From: Haliclona indistincta
Lineage: Eukaryota > Porifera > Demospongiae > Haplosclerida > Chalinidae
Direction of reading: 5' to 3'
Length of the DNA: 64,000 nt
NCBI GenBank assembly: GCA_964017065.1
Contig: OZ024790.1
Coordinates: 6,207,498-6,271,497, forward strand
Positions 49,500 to 60,749 of the stretch are shown here, piece by piece. The notes under the pieces are model-generated. The model worked only from the letters and a program-made list of their open reading frames with translations. It was not told the origin of the DNA and made no database searches. Positions within the stretch are counted from its first letter, which is position 1. Every line of letters begins with the position of its first letter. The translations under genes were made by a program, and so were the position numbers.

Positions 49500-51788
49500 A
49501 TGTCTATCTCTCTGGTCTTTGCTCTACTAGTTAGTCTGTCTCTACCTGTGTCAAGATGTCAGAGAGTTCTTGCTAAAGACTGTCCCATGGCTGCTACCAA
49601 TGGCTCTCTACAGCCACTCTATGTGCTGGTGCTAGTCCCGTTCCCAGACTCCAGACCAGGATCTGGGTTTGATGCAGGTCTGAGCAGCCTACCAGGAGCT
49701 CGTATTGCTCGAGATGAGATCAATAATCACAGTGATATACTGGAGGGATATCATATTGAACTAATAGAAGGGAATGCTGAGGCATGCTCTCGTCTGACAG
49801 CTCCTGATGGACTAGTCAATCTAGTGGAATATGGTATAGAGGCAAAGTGTTCTCCTGTGGTTGCTATAGCAGGACTCTTTTGCTCCTCCCACACAATGGA
49901 ACTATTACAAGTTACATCAAGAGGCCAAGTCAGCTTGATAGCTCTAGCAGCAGCCAACTCACCAATGTTTGAACTAGAGAGCGATCGATATCCTCACTTG
50001 TGGCGGTTCTTAGGATCAGCTAGTGTCTTTGGTGAAGCTTCTCTGGCACTCATGGCCAAATATGATTGGAGACGAATTGGTGTCGTGCACTCACACGGAG
50101 AGATCTTTTTCTACCACATTGCTCAATATTTTAAAATGAGACTTAACCAGAGTGATGAGTTTAGTTTTGGAGTTGACGGTAATCAAAAAGGAAGTTCTCT
50201 GGAAGCTGTAAAATTTATAAAAGAGAATCAGATTACTGTCATAGCTCTCCTGGTGAACCCAGAGCTAGCAGCACTGATACTGTGCACTGCTTATGATGAA
50301 GGACTAGTATATCCACACTACATCTTCTTGATTTTTAGTCTTACCCATGAGATTATTATAAGAGGAGCTCATGGTTCTAACTGTATGAGAGAGAAGCTTA
50401 CAGCGGCGTTACGTGGCCATATTGCTACGTACACACAACACGGTCCTGATAATTCATCCATTATTCTAGACACCACTGGAGAGGAGTACAGTCACTTTGA
50501 GGCCAAGTACAGTCAAGAAGCTGATCGTGTCAAGAGAGACTATTTCAAATCTCATGGAGTCCAGCCACAGTTGCTTGATACTACTGTTCCATCTACCGTA
50601 CTGTATGATCAGCTGTGGTCTCTGGCACTAGCTATCAACAGGTCTCTACCTGAACTAGAGAGGATCAACATGTCTCTCACACACTATACCACTCATCAAC
50701 AACAAGTGACAGACATCATTGAGAATCATTTATCTAATCTTAGTTTTCAAGGAGCTTCTGGCCATGTCCAGTTTGACTCTAAGCGAGGTGTGTCCACTCC
50801 TGTAGAACTCTTTGTCTCTTCCAAGAGTGGCCAGGTCAGACGTGTAGGTGTGTATGACCCTCAGAACACAGCAGACTTTCACATTGACATCAATTCAAGT
50901 GATTTACCGAGAGATCGTCTTCCTATTCAATACATTGTTCTACCTCTCTCATTGACTGTTGTGGCATATGTACTATCTTGTGGTGTGGCACTCTTCACTA
51001 CAGTTGTCCTTGTTCTGTATCTTTACTATCGTGATCATAAAGAAGTGAAAGCCACTAGTCCATATCTTAGTACACTAGTATTCATAGGATGCTATCTGCT
51101 CTGTATGGCAGCTGCAGTCAAAGCTACCAAAGTTGGTTTCGTGTCTTCTCAATTCATTGTCAGTTTAGGAGTTCTACTCCTAGTCAATGGTTTTGGACTG
51201 ATCTTGTTGACTATTTTTATTAACATGTTTCGAATTTACATCTTTTTCTTTTTTTGGACAAAAGTAAAACGTTTTAAGACCATCTTGAGGAGTTGTTCTT
51301 TGTTCTTCATTGTCTTGTTGCTATCAGTTCTACCAAATCTTGTACTTGTCATTCTTATTTTGGTTGAACCTCCTCAATTCAAGAATAGTGTTATTCGCAA
51401 GACTAACACTGTGGTTTATATGATCCAGGCATCTGTTGCTAACATCCATTTCTCGTATTTCTTTGCGACCTATTTCGGTTTGTTTGTCATTTTAATTTTA
51501 TTTTTTGCCTTTCGTACTCGTAAACTCAATTACCCAAACTTCAAGGACACAAAGAAAGTGATCATGTTCACTTCCATAATGATTGTCTGTGTTGGGCTAT
51601 CCTTTCCTCTCTACTTGTCTCTTCGTGCATCTGGCAATGAGCACTTAGCCACCCTGGTTTATTGTACAGCTGTCCTCTTCATAGCAACAATATGCCTGAT
51701 GATGCTGTACGTTCCTAAGCTACCTCCAGCCATCTCACTTGGAGAATATTGTCAGCAAAATATCCTCAAAACTCACTGTGTTTGTTAA
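49500..51788 (+). CDS. GABA-B-like class C GPCR, array copy 6
   Basis: A 762-residue intronless receptor with ATG at 49500. It is the closest relative of copy 3: it shares the DTTVPSTVLYDQL segment, the shortened TM2-TM3 region (GFVSSQFIVSLGV, one Ser fewer) and FRIYIFFFFWTKVKRFKTIL. Differences from copy 3 include HTMELLQVTSRG in lobe 1 and VELFVSSKSGQ before TM1. The tail is GEYCQQNILKTHCVC. Confidence 0.9.
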   Translation: MSISLVFALLVSLSLPVSRCQRVLAKDCPMAATNGSLQPLYVLVLVPFPDSRPGSGFDAGLSSLPGARIARDEINNHSDILEGYHIELIEGNAEACSRLTAPDGLVNLVEYGIEAKCSPVVAIAGLFCSSHTMELLQVTSRGQVSLIALAAANSPMFELESDRYPHLWRFLGSASVFGEASLALMAKYDWRRIGVVHSHGEIFFYHIAQYFKMRLNQSDEFSFGVDGNQKGSSLEAVKFIKENQITVIALLVNPELAALILCTAYDEGLVYPHYIFLIFSLTHEIIIRGAHGSNCMREKLTAALRGHIATYTQHGPDNSSIILDTTGEEYSHFEAKYSQEADRVKRDYFKSHGVQPQLLDTTVPSTVLYDQLWSLALAINRSLPELERINMSLTHYTTHQQQVTDIIENHLSNLSFQGASGHVQFDSKRGVSTPVELFVSSKSGQVRRVGVYDPQNTADFHIDINSSDLPRDRLPIQYIVLPLSLTVVAYVLSCGVALFTTVVLVLYLYYRDHKEVKATSPYLSTLVFIGCYLLCMAAAVKATKVGFVSSQFIVSLGVLLLVNGFGLILLTIFINMFRIYIFFFFWTKVKRFKTILRSCSLFFIVLLLSVLPNLVLVILILVEPPQFKNSVIRKTNTVVYMIQASVANIHFSYFFATYFGLFVILILFFAFRTRKLNYPNFKDTKKVIMFTSIMIVCVGLSFPLYLSLRASGNEHLATLVYCTAVLFIATICLMMLYVPKLPPAISLGEYCQQNILKTHCVC

Positions 51789-51846
51789 CAGTGCTCAATA
51801 ATGACCAATGTTTGATTTTGATTTATTGTTGTTACAAATGTTACTG

Positions 51847-53034
51847 CAGTAGACCCTCACTGATCCGAACAATCCTAATCCGTACCCTCGCTAATCCGAA
51901 TGAAGATTCGGCTCATTAATATTCACGAATCATTACATTTTAAAATTATTTGTTGTGTAATAAGGCATTATGGTATATTGGTGTTGTATTGAATTATGAA
52001 AGTAACGGCCGCTACTATACTACACTGTACTTGACCATGAACAACAATGTGACCACCAACGGCTGTTACTATAGAGGTTGTGCGTGTGACGTCACAAATC
52101 GAACGCACGTGATGCACACGGCCATTTTGAGTGTCAACTGCAAGAAACAACGTGCTCTGCTCTCGTTTGTAAGCTGCACCGCTCAGTAAAAAGTGGATAG
52201 CAGTCTTGCTTAGTACCAGGGCTACACAGAAGACAAAGCAAAGAAGTGTGGCAGAGCAAGAATAGCGACTTTCTTTAAACAGACCCCTTCAGTGGCCAGG
52301 CTTCGCTCGTACAGTACGTACGAGTCCTTGTAGTCTATACCACGTCAAAGCAGTGTTGTTAGAACGGCTTCAACCATCTGGATACCGTACCTCGAGCGGA
52401 GGCAAGTGCTGCCGTTCCACGAGAGTGCCCTTACTTGCTGCATAAAGCTTGTAGTATTCTTGTATTCCACCTATAGCAGTGCTTGTTTGCACCATAGCGT
52501 GACTGTACAGGTTTATCTAGCTATCAAAAATGCTGAAGTACTTCTTGCCTGACACTCAAAATGGCGTCGTAGCAACGGTTACTAACACGAAAAATGTGCA
52601 TCAAAGTTGTATGTGCACAACCTCTATACTACACTGTACTTGACCAAGAACAAGGATGACCCACTACTATACTACACTGTACTTGACCATGAACAACAAG
52701 GTCCACCAATGGCCTACTATACTACACTGTACTTGACCATGAACAAGGATGACCATGAACAGCAGCTACTATACTACACTGTACTTGACCATGAACAACA
52801 ATGTCCACCAATGGCCTACTATACTACACTGTACTTGACCATGAACAAGGATGACCACGAACAGCCGCTACTATACTACACTGTACTTGACCATGAACAA
52901 CAATGTCCACGAACAGCAGCTACTATACTACACTGTACTTGACCATGAACAACAATGTCCACGAACAGCAGCTACTATACTACACTGTACTTGACCATGA
53001 ACAAGGATGACCACGAACAGCAGCTACTACAGTG
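51847..53034. mobile_element. pogo-like element after copy 6, right end missing
   Basis: The left end cagtagaccctcactgatcc, the body, the nested TAGAGGTTGTGC element (about 52073-52622) and the 52-bp repeat array match 37929-39589. The left TA has become TG. The right inverted end is absent: after the last repeat at about 53030 unrelated AT-rich DNA follows, so the element was cut by a later deletion or insertion. Confidence 0.85.
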
Positions 53035-53361
53035 CTTCTCATCTAAAGAGTCCATTTTTTAATTTTCAATAATTGGAAACATATTAACTCATAAAAACAT
53101 TTTGCTTAACACTACAGTATTAAAACTTAATATTTACATTAATTCACCTTTCTTGAGTATGTTTGTAAAGTATTTAGCATATCTTTTATTTCAGTCTGAA
53201 AATATCAGCAGTGAAATGGACGCCATTAAATTCATTAGTTTTAACCAAATAAAAATTGTAATCATGCTAGTTAAGAAAAAACATAAGACGTGCAGTTGAG
53301 TATGTAGGTCAGCTATTATGTGGGTTAAAATGGAAGTCTAACTCTCACATATGCTACTGTT
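53035..53361. other. AT-rich DNA of unknown origin
   Basis: Replaces the right end of the pogo-like element. Only a short 65-codon frame rich in Ile and Lys is present; no domain recognised. Confidence 0.5.
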
Positions 53362-53897
53362 AGCTTGCAAAATCTCTCAGCAGTCAAAGTACGAAACAGT
53401 TAACCAACTAACTCCATTAATTTTGTTAGTTAAGAAAAAGCGCTCCGCAGGCAAGTAGCCTTATGCCTTAGATAATCACAGCTCTTCGCTCGTGGCTGTA
53501 ACTTACACCGTCGGCGAATACGAGGTGCTGGTAGCAGCAGCACTCGCCCGCTCTGTTCGTATTCGTCTTAGTTTATGACGTATCAATGACGTTTTCCAAG
53601 TTGATGACCGTACATTCCCGCATATTCTATCGGATATGCAGATAAATTGACGTCATCAATCTGGCAACAGTCATTGGCACGTCATAACTAAGACGAAGAC
53701 GAGCAGAGCGGGCGAGTGCTGCTGCTACCAGCACCTTGTATTCGCCAACGGTGTAAGTTACAGCCACGAGCGAAGAGCTGTGATTAGCTAAGGCATAAGG
53801 CTACTTGCCTGCGGAGCGCTTTTTCTTAACTAACAAAATTAATGGAGTTTGTTGGTTAACTGTTTCGTACTTTGACTGCTGAGAGATTTTGCAAGCT
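53362..53897. mobile_element. Fold-back element, about 210-bp arms
   Basis: The arms begin agcttgcaaaatctctcagc and pair with the right end ending gagattttgcaagct. Pairing is nearly perfect through ggcataaggctacttgcctg and ctcgcccgctctg. The loop (about 53580-53680) is unpaired. No coding potential. Transcripts would form a long double-stranded hairpin. Confidence 0.92.
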
Positions 53898-53915
53898 CTG
53901 CTGCATGTTACCCTC

Positions 53916-54256
53916 CAGGGTGGGGGCGAAGTACTTTTGAAATTATTTAAGTAAAGTACAAGTACTTTCAGAAAATACTGAAGTACAAGTACATGTACAT
54001 ACTTAATACAAGTACAAGTACAGTTTTAACTGTGAGTTTGTCAAGTTTGTTGAAAGAATGGCTTCATGTTCATGCATGTTATTTCACTGTTCGCACTAAA
54101 CTTCAAAATACTTGTATGTACATTAAGTATTCAAAGTACATTTAAGTACAAGTACATCCATAAAACTGATATAGGACTTAAGTATAGGAACAAGTACAGC
54201 AAATTGTACTTAAGTGTCCTTAAGTAGAAGTACAAATGTACTTGGCCCCGACCCTG
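53916..54256. mobile_element. hAT-type MITE, second full copy
   Basis: Ends cagggtgggggcgaagtact and cttggccccgaccctg; closely matches 46695-47078. Flanks are gttaccctc and ttgcctcc. Confidence 0.8.
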
Positions 54257-55463
54257 TTGCCTCCTAGACTGACTACTGTATGCCTCTTGACCCCACTCAT
54301 TGAGGCATAATTTTGCCTCGGTGGGCGGAGCCACGAGGCATACAGTAGTCGTGGATAGCAGCGCATGTCGTGTAAGCAAGCTATGGACGCTATCTCATGC
54401 ATACGGCTGTTGCTGGCAATCTAGAGTTCTTCAAAGGCAAAGCTATCCACAGTTGAATACTTAGAAGCTGATAGGTTAGAATTTCACTACAGGATAGCAG
54501 CGCAGGTCTAGAGAAATTGTGTGAGGAAGCTATGGAAGCTATCTCACTGGTATTCAGTAAGCATGGGTTGTACTGAACATTGTAGTCTGTAGACACGCCC
54601 AGTTGAATTGTGGTCAGCACTGATTGGCTTCTGCTTTGTGATTACTGCACAGAAAGGTGTAACAGCTGCAGTTTACCCAAATGTTTGCTGTTCAGAAATC
54701 ATGTATACATGCATCTATAGCTGTTGCTGTTTTTGTAGAGTGGTGCATAGTTGTATTTGTGCATAGATATTTGTTATGACTTTTAGTTTTATGACTGCAC
54801 CAAGGCATCAGCACCTTGGTGCTTTCATTAGTATTATGTTTCAACTAATCTTTTTTTAAGTCAGGAAAGATGATAATTGTGGTACAATAGCACGACAATG
54901 AAAATGAAAAGAAAAGATTGTGTTAGGAAGTTATGGAAGGAAGTTGTGTTAGGTGTTAGGAAAGTTGTGTTAGGAAGTTCTGTCGGTTACTGTCCCAGAC
55001 CCCCTGCTATGTGTACATCCTTGTTGCAAAATCTTCTGTATGAAGATATGTACATAAATATACAGACAAACACGGCAACATCCTGTGTGTATACTGAAAC
55101 AACATTAGTCAAAACAGTATTACTGTATGATCTGACTGACTTGGTGTATATAGACCTCTTCCTCGTTCAGGTTAGTGTAGGACTGGGAAATACATATTAG
55201 TCAACAAGGGACCCATCCCTCAGCCACCACCAAGGCTGGATCTGTGGTAAGCAGGTTGGTGAAGTAGTGTCTGGAGTGACCCTCTCAAACAAGTGATGGT
55301 CGAATGTAACAGGGAGAAACACAGCCTGCACAGCAGGGAGAAACACACCCTGCACCTTAGTAGTCGGATGATTGTACTCGAAGATATGTACATAAATATA
55401 CAGACAAACACAGCAACATATCCTGTGTGTATACTGAAACAACATTAGTAAAATTTAGTACTA
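54257..55463. repeat. Shared intergenic blocks upstream of copy 7
   Basis: 54260-54830 repeats 47090-47380 plus 48290-48560 without the hAT-like insertion. 54830-55460 is a shuffled, partly duplicated version of the 33541-34400 block: ctgtatgaagatatgtacat occurs near 55035 and again near 55377, and a gtgttaggaagtt motif is repeated at 54917-54980. Confidence 0.65.
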
Positions 55464-55724
55464 CTGTATGATCTGACTGATTTGGTGTATATAGAGCTCT
55501 TCCTTGAACTATTGACAGTGTTTTTGCTTCTTATCGTTGGCTTACTTCTTACCAAGATTTTTCTAACCTCTCAGATTGGTTATAACTGCTTAATTGTGTC
55601 TTGTGCTTCCGACTGAGAGTCAGTGAATGACTTCATAGCTTGTCTGAATCCATACATGATATTTCTTAGTATTTAAGTGGCTTCAAAATTATTCTACTTT
55701 CTGCGTGACCAGTGTCTCTTTGCC
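55464..55724 (+). promoter_or_regulatory. Promoter-proximal block of copy 7
   Basis: Keeps tatatag near 55488, gactgagagtcagtgaatga and gtatttaag at 55668-55676. Confidence 0.5.
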
Positions 55725-58088
55725 ATGTCTATCTCTCTGGTCTTTGCTCTACTAGTTAATCTGTCTCTACCTGTGTCAAAATGTCAGAGAGTTCTTGCTA
55801 AAGACTGTCCCATGACTGCTACCAATGGCTCTCTACAGCCACTCTATGTGCTGGTTCTAGTCCCGTTCCCAGACTCCAGACCAGGATCTGGGTTTGATGG
55901 AGGTCTGAGCAGCCTACCAGGAGCTCGTATTGCTCGAGATGAGATCAATAATCACAGTGATATACTGGAGGGATATCATATTGAACTAATAGAAGGGAAT
56001 GCTGAGGCATGCTCTCGTCTGACAGCTCCTGATGGACTAGTCAATCTAGTGGAATATGGTATAGAGGCAAAGTGTTCTCCTGTGGTGGCTATGGCAGGAC
56101 TCTTATGCTCCTCCCACACATTGGAGCTAACACGAGTTATATCAAGAGGCCAAGTCAGCTTGATAGCTCTAGCAGGAGCCAACTCACCAATATTTGAACT
56201 AGAGAGCGATCGATATCCTCACTTGTGGCGGTTCGTAGAATCAGCTATTGTCTTTGGTGAAGCTTCTCTGGCACTCATGGCCAAATATGATTGGAGACAA
56301 ATTAGTGTCGTGCACTCACATGGAGAGATCTTTTTCTACCACTTTGCTCAATATTTTAAAGTGAGACTTAACCAGAGTAACGAGTTTAGTTTTGGAGTTG
56401 ATGGTAATCAAAAAGGAAGTTCTCTGGAAGCTGTGAAATTTATCAAAGAGAAGGAGATTACTGTCATAGCTCTCCTGGTGAACCCAGAGCTAGCAGCACT
56501 GATACTGTGCACTGCTTATGATGAAGGACTAGTGTATCCACACTACATCTTCTTAATTTTTAGTCTTACCCATGATATTATTATAAGAGGAGATCATGGT
56601 CCTAACTGCATGAGAGAGAAGCTTATAGCGGCTTTGCATGGCCATATTGCTACGTACGCACAAAATGGTCCTGATAATTCATCCATTATTCTAGACACCA
56701 CTGGAGAGGAGTACAGTCACTTTGAGGCCAAGTACAGTCAAGAAGCTGATCGTGTCAAGAGAGACTATTTCAAATCTCATGGAGTCCAGCCACAGTTGCT
56801 TGATAATATTTTTCCAGCTACCGTACTGTATGATCAGCTGTGGTCTCTGGCACTGGCTATCAACAGGTCTCTACCTGAACTAGAGAGGATCAACATGTCT
56901 CTCACACACTATACCACTCATCAACAACAAGTGACACACATCATTGAGAATCATTTATCTAATCTTAGTTTTCAAGGAGCTTCTGGCCATGTCCAGTTTG
57001 ACTCTAAGCGAGGTGTGTCCACTCCTGTACATTTCTTTGTCTCTTCCGAGAGTGGCCAGGTCAGGCGTGTAGGTGTGTATGACCCTCAGAACACAGCAGA
57101 CTTTCACATTGACATCAATTCAAGTGATTTACCGAGAGATCATCTTCCTATTCAATACTTTGTTCTACCTCTCTCATTGACTGTTGTGGCATATGTACTA
57201 TCTTGTGCTGTGGCACTCTTCACTACAGTTGTCCTTGTTCTGTATCTTTACTATCGTGATCATAAAGAAGTGAAAGCCACTAGTCCATATCTTAGTATAC
57301 TAGTATTCATAGGATGCTATCTGCTCTGTATGGCAGCTGCAGTCGAAGCTACCAAAGTTGGTGTTGTGTTGTCTTCTCAATCTTTATCTATCATTGTCAG
57401 GATTCGTATTCTACTCCTAGTCAACGGTATTGGTCTAATATTGTTGACTGTCTTCTTCAACATGCTACGAATATATTGTATATTTTTCTCATGGATGGAA
57501 AACTTGGGTGCTGTTTGGAAGAGCTGTTCATTATTGCTAATAATCTTGTTACTGTCAGTTATACCAAATCTACTGATTGTCACTATCACTGTGATTCAAC
57601 CTCCTCAAATCAAAAAGGCTAGATTCGTCCAAAGTCCTCCCACTGTGGCTTACATTATGCAGTGGTCAATCGAAAATGTTTATCTTGCTGTTCTACTGTC
57701 TGTTTATTTCGGGGTTTTTATCTTACTCGTTTTGTTCTTTGCTCTTCGAACTCGCAAACTCAAGTATTCGAACTTCAAGGACACCAAGAAAGTGATCTTT
57801 TTTATTGGCTTGTTAGTAGTTTATTTTGGCTTGTCCACTCCCCTCTACCTCTCTCTCAATGGTAGTGCTTCTTATGATATACGTGTACATGATATACGTG
57901 TACATGATATACGTGTACATGTGGCTAGCTTAGTTTTTATTGCAGTTATCCTCTTGACTCCAGTAGCATGCTTGTTGTTGTTGTACGTTCCTAAGCTACC
58001 TCCAGCCATCTCACTAGGACGCAAGGGTCAAAATATCTTCAAAACTCATTGTCGGCGCAAGGGTCAAAATATCCTTCCAACTCAGTAA
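55725..58088 (+). CDS. GABA-B-like class C GPCR, array copy 7, variant TM domain
   Basis: A 787-residue intronless receptor with ATG at 55725, the longest in the array. Like copy 4 it carries the variant segment from TM3 to the tail (FFNMLRIYCI, SWMENLGAVWKSC, two RKGQNI tail motifs). The outer loop between TM6 and TM7 holds three DIRVH pentapeptides where copy 4 has two. Ectodomain differences include YHFAQYFKVRLNQSNEFS, ALHGHIATYAQNG and DNIFPATVL. The ectodomain is as close to majority-type copies as to copy 4. Confidence 0.9.
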   Translation: MSISLVFALLVNLSLPVSKCQRVLAKDCPMTATNGSLQPLYVLVLVPFPDSRPGSGFDGGLSSLPGARIARDEINNHSDILEGYHIELIEGNAEACSRLTAPDGLVNLVEYGIEAKCSPVVAMAGLLCSSHTLELTRVISRGQVSLIALAGANSPIFELESDRYPHLWRFVESAIVFGEASLALMAKYDWRQISVVHSHGEIFFYHFAQYFKVRLNQSNEFSFGVDGNQKGSSLEAVKFIKEKEITVIALLVNPELAALILCTAYDEGLVYPHYIFLIFSLTHDIIIRGDHGPNCMREKLIAALHGHIATYAQNGPDNSSIILDTTGEEYSHFEAKYSQEADRVKRDYFKSHGVQPQLLDNIFPATVLYDQLWSLALAINRSLPELERINMSLTHYTTHQQQVTHIIENHLSNLSFQGASGHVQFDSKRGVSTPVHFFVSSESGQVRRVGVYDPQNTADFHIDINSSDLPRDHLPIQYFVLPLSLTVVAYVLSCAVALFTTVVLVLYLYYRDHKEVKATSPYLSILVFIGCYLLCMAAAVEATKVGVVLSSQSLSIIVRIRILLLVNGIGLILLTVFFNMLRIYCIFFSWMENLGAVWKSCSLLLIILLLSVIPNLLIVTITVIQPPQIKKARFVQSPPTVAYIMQWSIENVYLAVLLSVYFGVFILLVLFFALRTRKLKYSNFKDTKKVIFFIGLLVVYFGLSTPLYLSLNGSASYDIRVHDIRVHDIRVHVASLVFIAVILLTPVACLLLLYVPKLPPAISLGRKGQNIFKTHCRRKGQNILPTQ
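57881..57925 (+). repeat. 15-bp coding microsatellite (DIRVH) in copy 7
   Basis: Three tandem copies of gatatacgtgtacat keep the frame and encode DIRVH each. Copy 4 has two at about 45089-45118; majority-type receptors have none. Confidence 0.92.
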
Positions 58089-59519
58089 TTCATTATTAAT
58101 TTTTTGTTGACAGTGCTGCTAATCTATAATGACCCTTTTGTGTTTGTATGGTTTAAAAAATGTTACTGTCATTGCTGTACATGTTCTCTCGTATGAACTA
58201 TGTTTGACAATGTAATGGCGATTCTCACAACAGTAGAGGGCCTGTTTCAGTGCTTGGTAGTCTGGGGAAGATAGGTATAAATACATTGTACCATGAAACT
58301 GTAATATTTAGATCACCTTGGAAACCGGGATGGATTCACTCAGGACTTCTATAGCATTTTCTGCAGTGATCTAAATAACATTGGTTTTGGTCACAGCCAG
58401 TGGCGATAGGCTCTGTTTATGGAGTTACTGTGTCACCAAGTGTGGGCCGTTCCAGTCACGCCCTCTAACATATCATTAGTGCACCTTTACGCAAGCAGTG
58501 CTGAGACCAAAACACCCACTAACAGACACCCACGAACAGTCATGAAAATTTAGCTGCAAGTTAAAATTATTAAATAGTAGTTATATACCGATCAGGAGGT
58601 GTTTAAGCGATTTAAAACCTGCGGGCGAAGTCCAAGTGTTTTAAATGCTTAAACACCGACTGATCTGTATATGACTACTGATAGGTTAGAATTTCACTAC
58701 AGGATAGCAGCGCAGGTCCAGAGAAATTGTGTAAGCAAGCTATGGAAGCTATTTCGCTCGTGTTGTGCTGTATTGAACATTGTAGACACGTCCAGTTGAA
58801 TTGTGGTTAGCACTGATTGGCTTCTGATTGCATAAAAGCACTGCACTGTACAGAAATCCTGTATACATGCCATCTGCAGTTGCTGTGTTTGTGAAATGGT
58901 GGATGGTTATGTTTGTGGATACAGTGTCATTCCACCGAGGCATTGCTAGTTTCAAGGCTTAACTTTCAGCGCACGCTACAAACAGGACCAGGTGACGCAG
59001 TAACTCACGAACAGAGCCTTATAACCAAAATTCTTAGGTGCTTCATTCATACTATGACTAGCCATCAACAACAGGGAAACTAAGCTAATGGTGGAAACTA
59101 AGAGGCTTAGTACATGCATGATATTGAACTGCACTTCGCTGGAAAAGAAAAGAAGGACACAAACAAGAAAATTAAAAAGATTTCTATCGAAATCAGAAGG
59201 ATGTAGGATGAAGAAATTTACCACTGGTCGCTTTTAGAGATGCTGCTTCAAACTATGCTTATACTATCCATGACTCAGCTTCTTGATGTTTACAAAATAA
59301 AAAAATTTTGCTTTTGGTAGTGTTTCTTTGCGTATGGATTTCTTCCTTGGTTTATGAAGCTATCACCTCTTCACAATATTGTTTGGTTGCCATGGTGATG
59401 TTATTTCCTCTCTGGTCACTTGTAAATGTACAATTATTCGATGTAGCACTCATATAAAAGATCGTCAATAGCTAAAGACAGCAAGTCATGTTGTCTACCA
59501 GAAATGAAGTGTAACTAAC
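58089..59519. other. 3' flank of copy 7 and mixed repeats
   Basis: 58089-58480 matches the flank of copy 4. At 58589-58663 lies a palindrome (gaggtgtttaagcgatttaa ... ttaaatgcttaaacaccgac) that also occurs inside the TTAA element at 21291-21365. 58680-58780 carries the tagaatttcactacaggata block. The rest has no recognised gene. Confidence 0.55.
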
Positions 59520-59935
59520 CATCTCAATCCACAAGTGATCTCAGTCAACAGGTGCCTTCTTGCTACAACTCAATTCAGTTGAAGTTTGACTGAATCTCAT
59601 TTCTTGTAATCACTACTACTGTTTGTCAACTCTCACTACAGTTTACTTAATGCAAAGATCAGTTAATTGGCCGTGTTTCTTTTGTTTGTGTCACTTGTTT
59701 CATTCTTCGCTTTCACCAAAGTCAAGTTTACGAACTTCAGAAAGTATACTTGTTCATTGGCTTGTTTGTAGCCAGTGTGCGCTGTTCACTACTCTCTAAA
59801 TATTTTTCCGTGGAACCAGTAGTGACAAATTAGCCAGTTTACTCTATAGTACCTCTTCATTGTGACAATATGTCCCTAAGCTACCTCCAGCCATCTCAAT
59901 AGGATGATATTGTTGTCATACTGCCTGATAAATTA
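59520..59935 (+). pseudogene. Decayed receptor 3' relic A
   Basis: Recognisable pieces of the receptor end appear in order: tttgtttgtgtcacttgttt-type TM5 sequence, accaaagtcaagtttacgaa (third inner loop), ttcattggcttgtttgta (TM6), a ccagtagtgacaaattagcc stretch (third outer loop) and cctaagctacctccagccat at the tail. Frames are broken and segments deleted, so it is an old relic of a variant-type or related copy. Confidence 0.65.
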
Positions 59936-60179
59936 TTAAATTTGCATTAATAGCTTGTCACGATCATGGATACAGGTGCATGTTAACAGGTTGCACTCTG
60001 TGTGTGATCCTTGGACCTTCAAGAAGGCTAATCTTGGAGTCTACTTGCTCTCTTGTGTGACTTTGTTCCATCACCTACATAATTTATTGTTCTCACTTTG
60101 TAATCCTTGTAATATTTGTAACATCGTCATTTTAGCACAGGAAGACAGACAGCCTCGCTCTACTGACTACATGAGTCAA

Positions 60180-60595
60180 CAGGTGCCTTCTTGCTACAAC
60201 TCAACTCATTCTAATTTGTGACTGAATCTTCCTTTCTCATAGTCAATACTACAGTTTGTCAAACTCTCACTACAGTTTACTTAATCCAAAGATCAGTGAA
60301 TTGGCCGTGTTTCTTTCATTCATTTTCGGTTTGTTTGTGTCACTTGTTTCATTCCTCGCATTTTGAATTCACCAAAGTCAAGTTTCCAAGCTCCAGAAAG
60401 TTTAGTTGTTCATTGCCTTGTATCCAGTGTTGGGCTGTCCACTACTCTGTATATTTTCCGTGGAACCAGTAGTGACAAATTATCCAGTATACTCTATAGT
60501 ACCTCTTCATTGTGACAATATGTCCCTAAGCTACCTTCAGCCATCTCACTAGGACGATACTGCCTGGTACATTCTTAAATTATTAATTTCGCACA
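60180..60595 (+). pseudogene. Decayed receptor 3' relic B
   Basis: A second version of relic A, with the same order of pieces and the same leading caggtgccttcttgctacaa, 660 bases further on. Shared internal defects (for example ttttccgtggaaccagtagt) show the two arose by duplication of an already broken copy. The cctaagctaccttcagccat end is still readable. Confidence 0.65.
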
Positions 60596-60749
60596 TTCGT
60601 TTGTCATGATCATGGATACAGGTGCATGTTAATAGGTTGCACTCTGTGTGACTTTTGGATCTTCAAGAAGGCTAAGAAGGCTAATCTTGGCTCTCTTGTG
60701 TGACCTTGTTCCATCACCAACATTTTTTTTTTAATTTCCTTTATTTACT

